NCBI RefSeq assembly: GCF_000518605.1 | Contig: NZ_JADX01000014.1 | Location: forward strand, 124,001 to 188,000 | DNA: 64,000 bases | Direction of reading: 5' to 3' | From: Shewanella fidelis ATCC BAA-318 | GTDB lineage: Bacteria; Pseudomonadota; Gammaproteobacteria; Enterobacterales; Shewanellaceae | Part shown: positions 62,863 to 64,000 of the stretch, in pieces | Position numbering within the stretch: the first letter of the stretch is position 1 | Layout of the letters: each line of letters opens with the position of its first letter | Notes under the pieces: model-generated | The model's input: the letters and a program-made list of their open reading frames with translations, nothing else | Told to the model about the DNA's origin: nothing | Databases searched by the model: none | Program-made: the position numbers and the translations under genes

Positions 62863-63867
62863 TTACTTATCTGCTACTAGCTTATTAATTTTCGCCAATA
62901 GTTGTTTATCAAATGAGGAAGATAGCTTCGCATCAACTGCGAGATACCACCAGTTATCTTTTGCAAAATCGCGACATTTCACCGCATCTTTTTCTGTCAT
63001 CACTAACAAACGACCACTTGCTAGCTCATCTAATACGCTCTCGCTGTAGCGACTGTGATCATCAAATGCCTGTGTTTGACTAACTTGATAACCCTGCTCT
63101 ATCAATGAATTAAAAAAACGCTGTGGGTTACCAATGCCAGCCATGGCGACTAAAGCATCATTAACCGTTGGCGCACAGGCTTCACTTGTTGTAGAGACCG
63201 GCAGCCACTTAGTGGGTTGAAGCTGCATGCTTTGCTCATTGGCAAAAGTTGCTGTAGTGCTATTACTTACGCCATTAACGATCACTTGATCGACACTCTG
63301 TAAACGCCATGCACCTTCACGTAGTGGCCCTGCAGGCAATAACATGCCATTACCAAGACCACGCTCACCATCCAATATAACTAGCTCGATATCTCGCACG
63401 AGTTGATAATGTTGTAATCCATCATCACTAATAATAATGTCTACATCAAAATCAGATAATAATTTTTGAGCCGCATCGACACGTTTTGCGCCAACAACCA
63501 TAGGGACTTGGGTACGTGCAACTATCATTGCTGGTTCATCGCCAACATTCATAGCTAAGTCGCCAGGTCTTACCGCGCGAACGCCTTCGATATCAACACC
63601 ATAACCACGACTAATTACACCTGGCTTAAACCCTTGCTTGCGCAGTAGCTCAATAAGATAAATCACCATTGGTGTTTTACCACTACCACCTACAGTTATA
63701 TTACCAACAATAATCACAGGTACAGGCAACTTAGTCGCTTGTTTTAGTCCAAACTTAAAAAGCTGGCGTCTTACACCTGTAATAACCGCAAACAGCAATG
63801 ACAAAGGCCAAAGCAAAAATCTCAGTGGATGACCTTGATACCATAATTTATTAACCCAAGCCTGCAT
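62863..63867 (-). CDS. lpxK: LpxK, tetraacyldisaccharide 4'-kinase
   Basis: A 334-residue membrane-associated P-loop kinase with Walker [19 protein letters not shown] near residue 55, SRGYGVD near 86, [40 protein letters not shown] near 146, and [13 protein letters not shown] near 244. It phosphorylates the lipid A precursor at 4'. Its ATG directly follows the TAA of msbA, and ycaR follows 11 bp later, the usual msbA-lpxK-ycaR order. Confidence 0.96.
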   Translation of the reverse strand: MQAWVNKLWYQGHPLRFLLWPLSLLFAVITGVRRQLFKFGLKQATKLPVPVIIVGNITVGGSGKTPMVIYLIELLRKQGFKPGVISRGYGVDIEGVRAVRPGDLAMNVGDEPAMIVARTQVPMVVGAKRVDAAQKLLSDFDVDIIISDDGLQHYQLVRDIELVILDGERGLGNGMLLPAGPLREGAWRLQSVDQVIVNGVSNSTTATFANEQSMQLQPTKWLPVSTTSEACAPTVNDALVAMAGIGNPQRFFNSLIEQGYQVSQTQAFDDHSRYSESVLDELASGRLLVMTEKDAVKCRDFAKDNWWYLAVDAKLSSSFDKQLLAKINKLVADK

Positions 63868-64000
63868 TTAGCTTCCAAACTGCATCTGATATAGATTCGC
63901 GTATACGCCGCCTTGCGCCAATAATGTCGCATGATTTCCGCGCTCAACAATCTTGCCTTGATCAACAACCAAGATTTGGTCGGCGCTTTCAATCGTTGAC
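63868..64000 (-). CDS. msbA: MsbA, lipid A flippase, C-terminal end only
   Basis: The last 43 codons are present. They read [19 protein letters not shown] and [18 protein letters not shown], the part after the H-loop at the end of the nucleotide-binding domain of an ABC exporter. Together with lpxK directly downstream this identifies MsbA. The remainder lies beyond the right edge. Confidence 0.9.
   Translation of the reverse strand, partial: STIESADQILVVDQGKIVERGNHATLLAQGGVYANLYQMQFGS

Noticed and set aside
1..64000. CRISPR arrays, tRNA and rRNA genes, prophage or integron parts
   Set aside because: No regularly spaced repeats, no cloverleaf-type or rRNA segments, and no integrase, transposase or phage structural genes were seen.

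Overview
This 64 kb window reads as a chromosomal segment of a marine Shewanella (Gammaproteobacteria). The strongest sign is a small tetrahaem periplasmic cytochrome c (cctA/STC type, four CxxCH motifs) next to htpX. A low to moderate GC content, the arrangement of the bioA/bioBFCD and sdh-suc-gltA clusters, and short dispersed repeats with TACCAATTAGT ends agree with this. The species cannot be set from sequence reading alone. Most genes are ordinary core or lineage genes; no phage, integron, CRISPR array, tRNA or rRNA was seen.

Layout. 1-190: start of a lipoprotein running off the left edge. 508-5083: a thiamine salvage unit on the minus strand, led by a TPP riboswitch: TonB-dependent receptor, one-domain YkoF-like thiamine-binding protein, PnuC/PnuT-type inner-membrane transporter and a ThiK-like kinase. 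5223-6983: hinT, two overlapping hotdog thioesterases and a YcfL-type lipoprotein. 7175-8495: a short TetR-like regulator and two coupled small genes of unknown role (zinc-ribbon membrane protein; His-rich exported protein). 8640-11751: curli secretion and regulation genes csgDEFG with one curlin-repeat subunit, all on one strand and without csgA. 11933-13081: a TPR lipoprotein with a Cys/His core. 13249-25823: nitrate assimilation (nasA, cobA, a YbiB/TrpD2-like protein, an ANTAR antiterminator, then an attenuator-like leader followed by nirB, nirD, a nitrate/nitrite transporter and a PP2C-protein kinase fusion).

26192-26469 is a 278-bp MITE-like repeat. 26576-28076: cctA and htpX. 28449-33863: biotin synthesis, bioBFCD opposite bioA. 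34269-36362: a second elongation factor G. 36498-42344: mixed genes (P-loop kinase, CobB sirtuin, Fur, GNAT acetyltransferase, membrane-anchored GltB-like FMN/Fe-S enzyme, AEC transporter, one unknown). 42623-53920: TCA cycle block sdhCDAB-sucABCD with gltA divergent. 54279-61742: RND efflux operon with one adaptor and two different permeases. 62045-62626: an exported beta-rich protein. 62678-64000: Trm112-like protein, lpxK and the end of msbA.

How the genes work together: the thiamine unit offers a complete path from outer membrane to cytoplasmic phosphorylation under TPP control. The nas block couples nitrate uptake, nitrate and nitrite reduction, sirohaem supply (cobA) and an RNA-binding antiterminator. 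The sdh-suc-gltA block encodes a continuous part of the TCA cycle. The most distinctive material is regulatory (TPP riboswitch, nirB leader) and in the less understood members of these operons (YkoF-like, YbiB-like, PP2C-kinase fusion, TPR lipoprotein), not an evident wholly new system.
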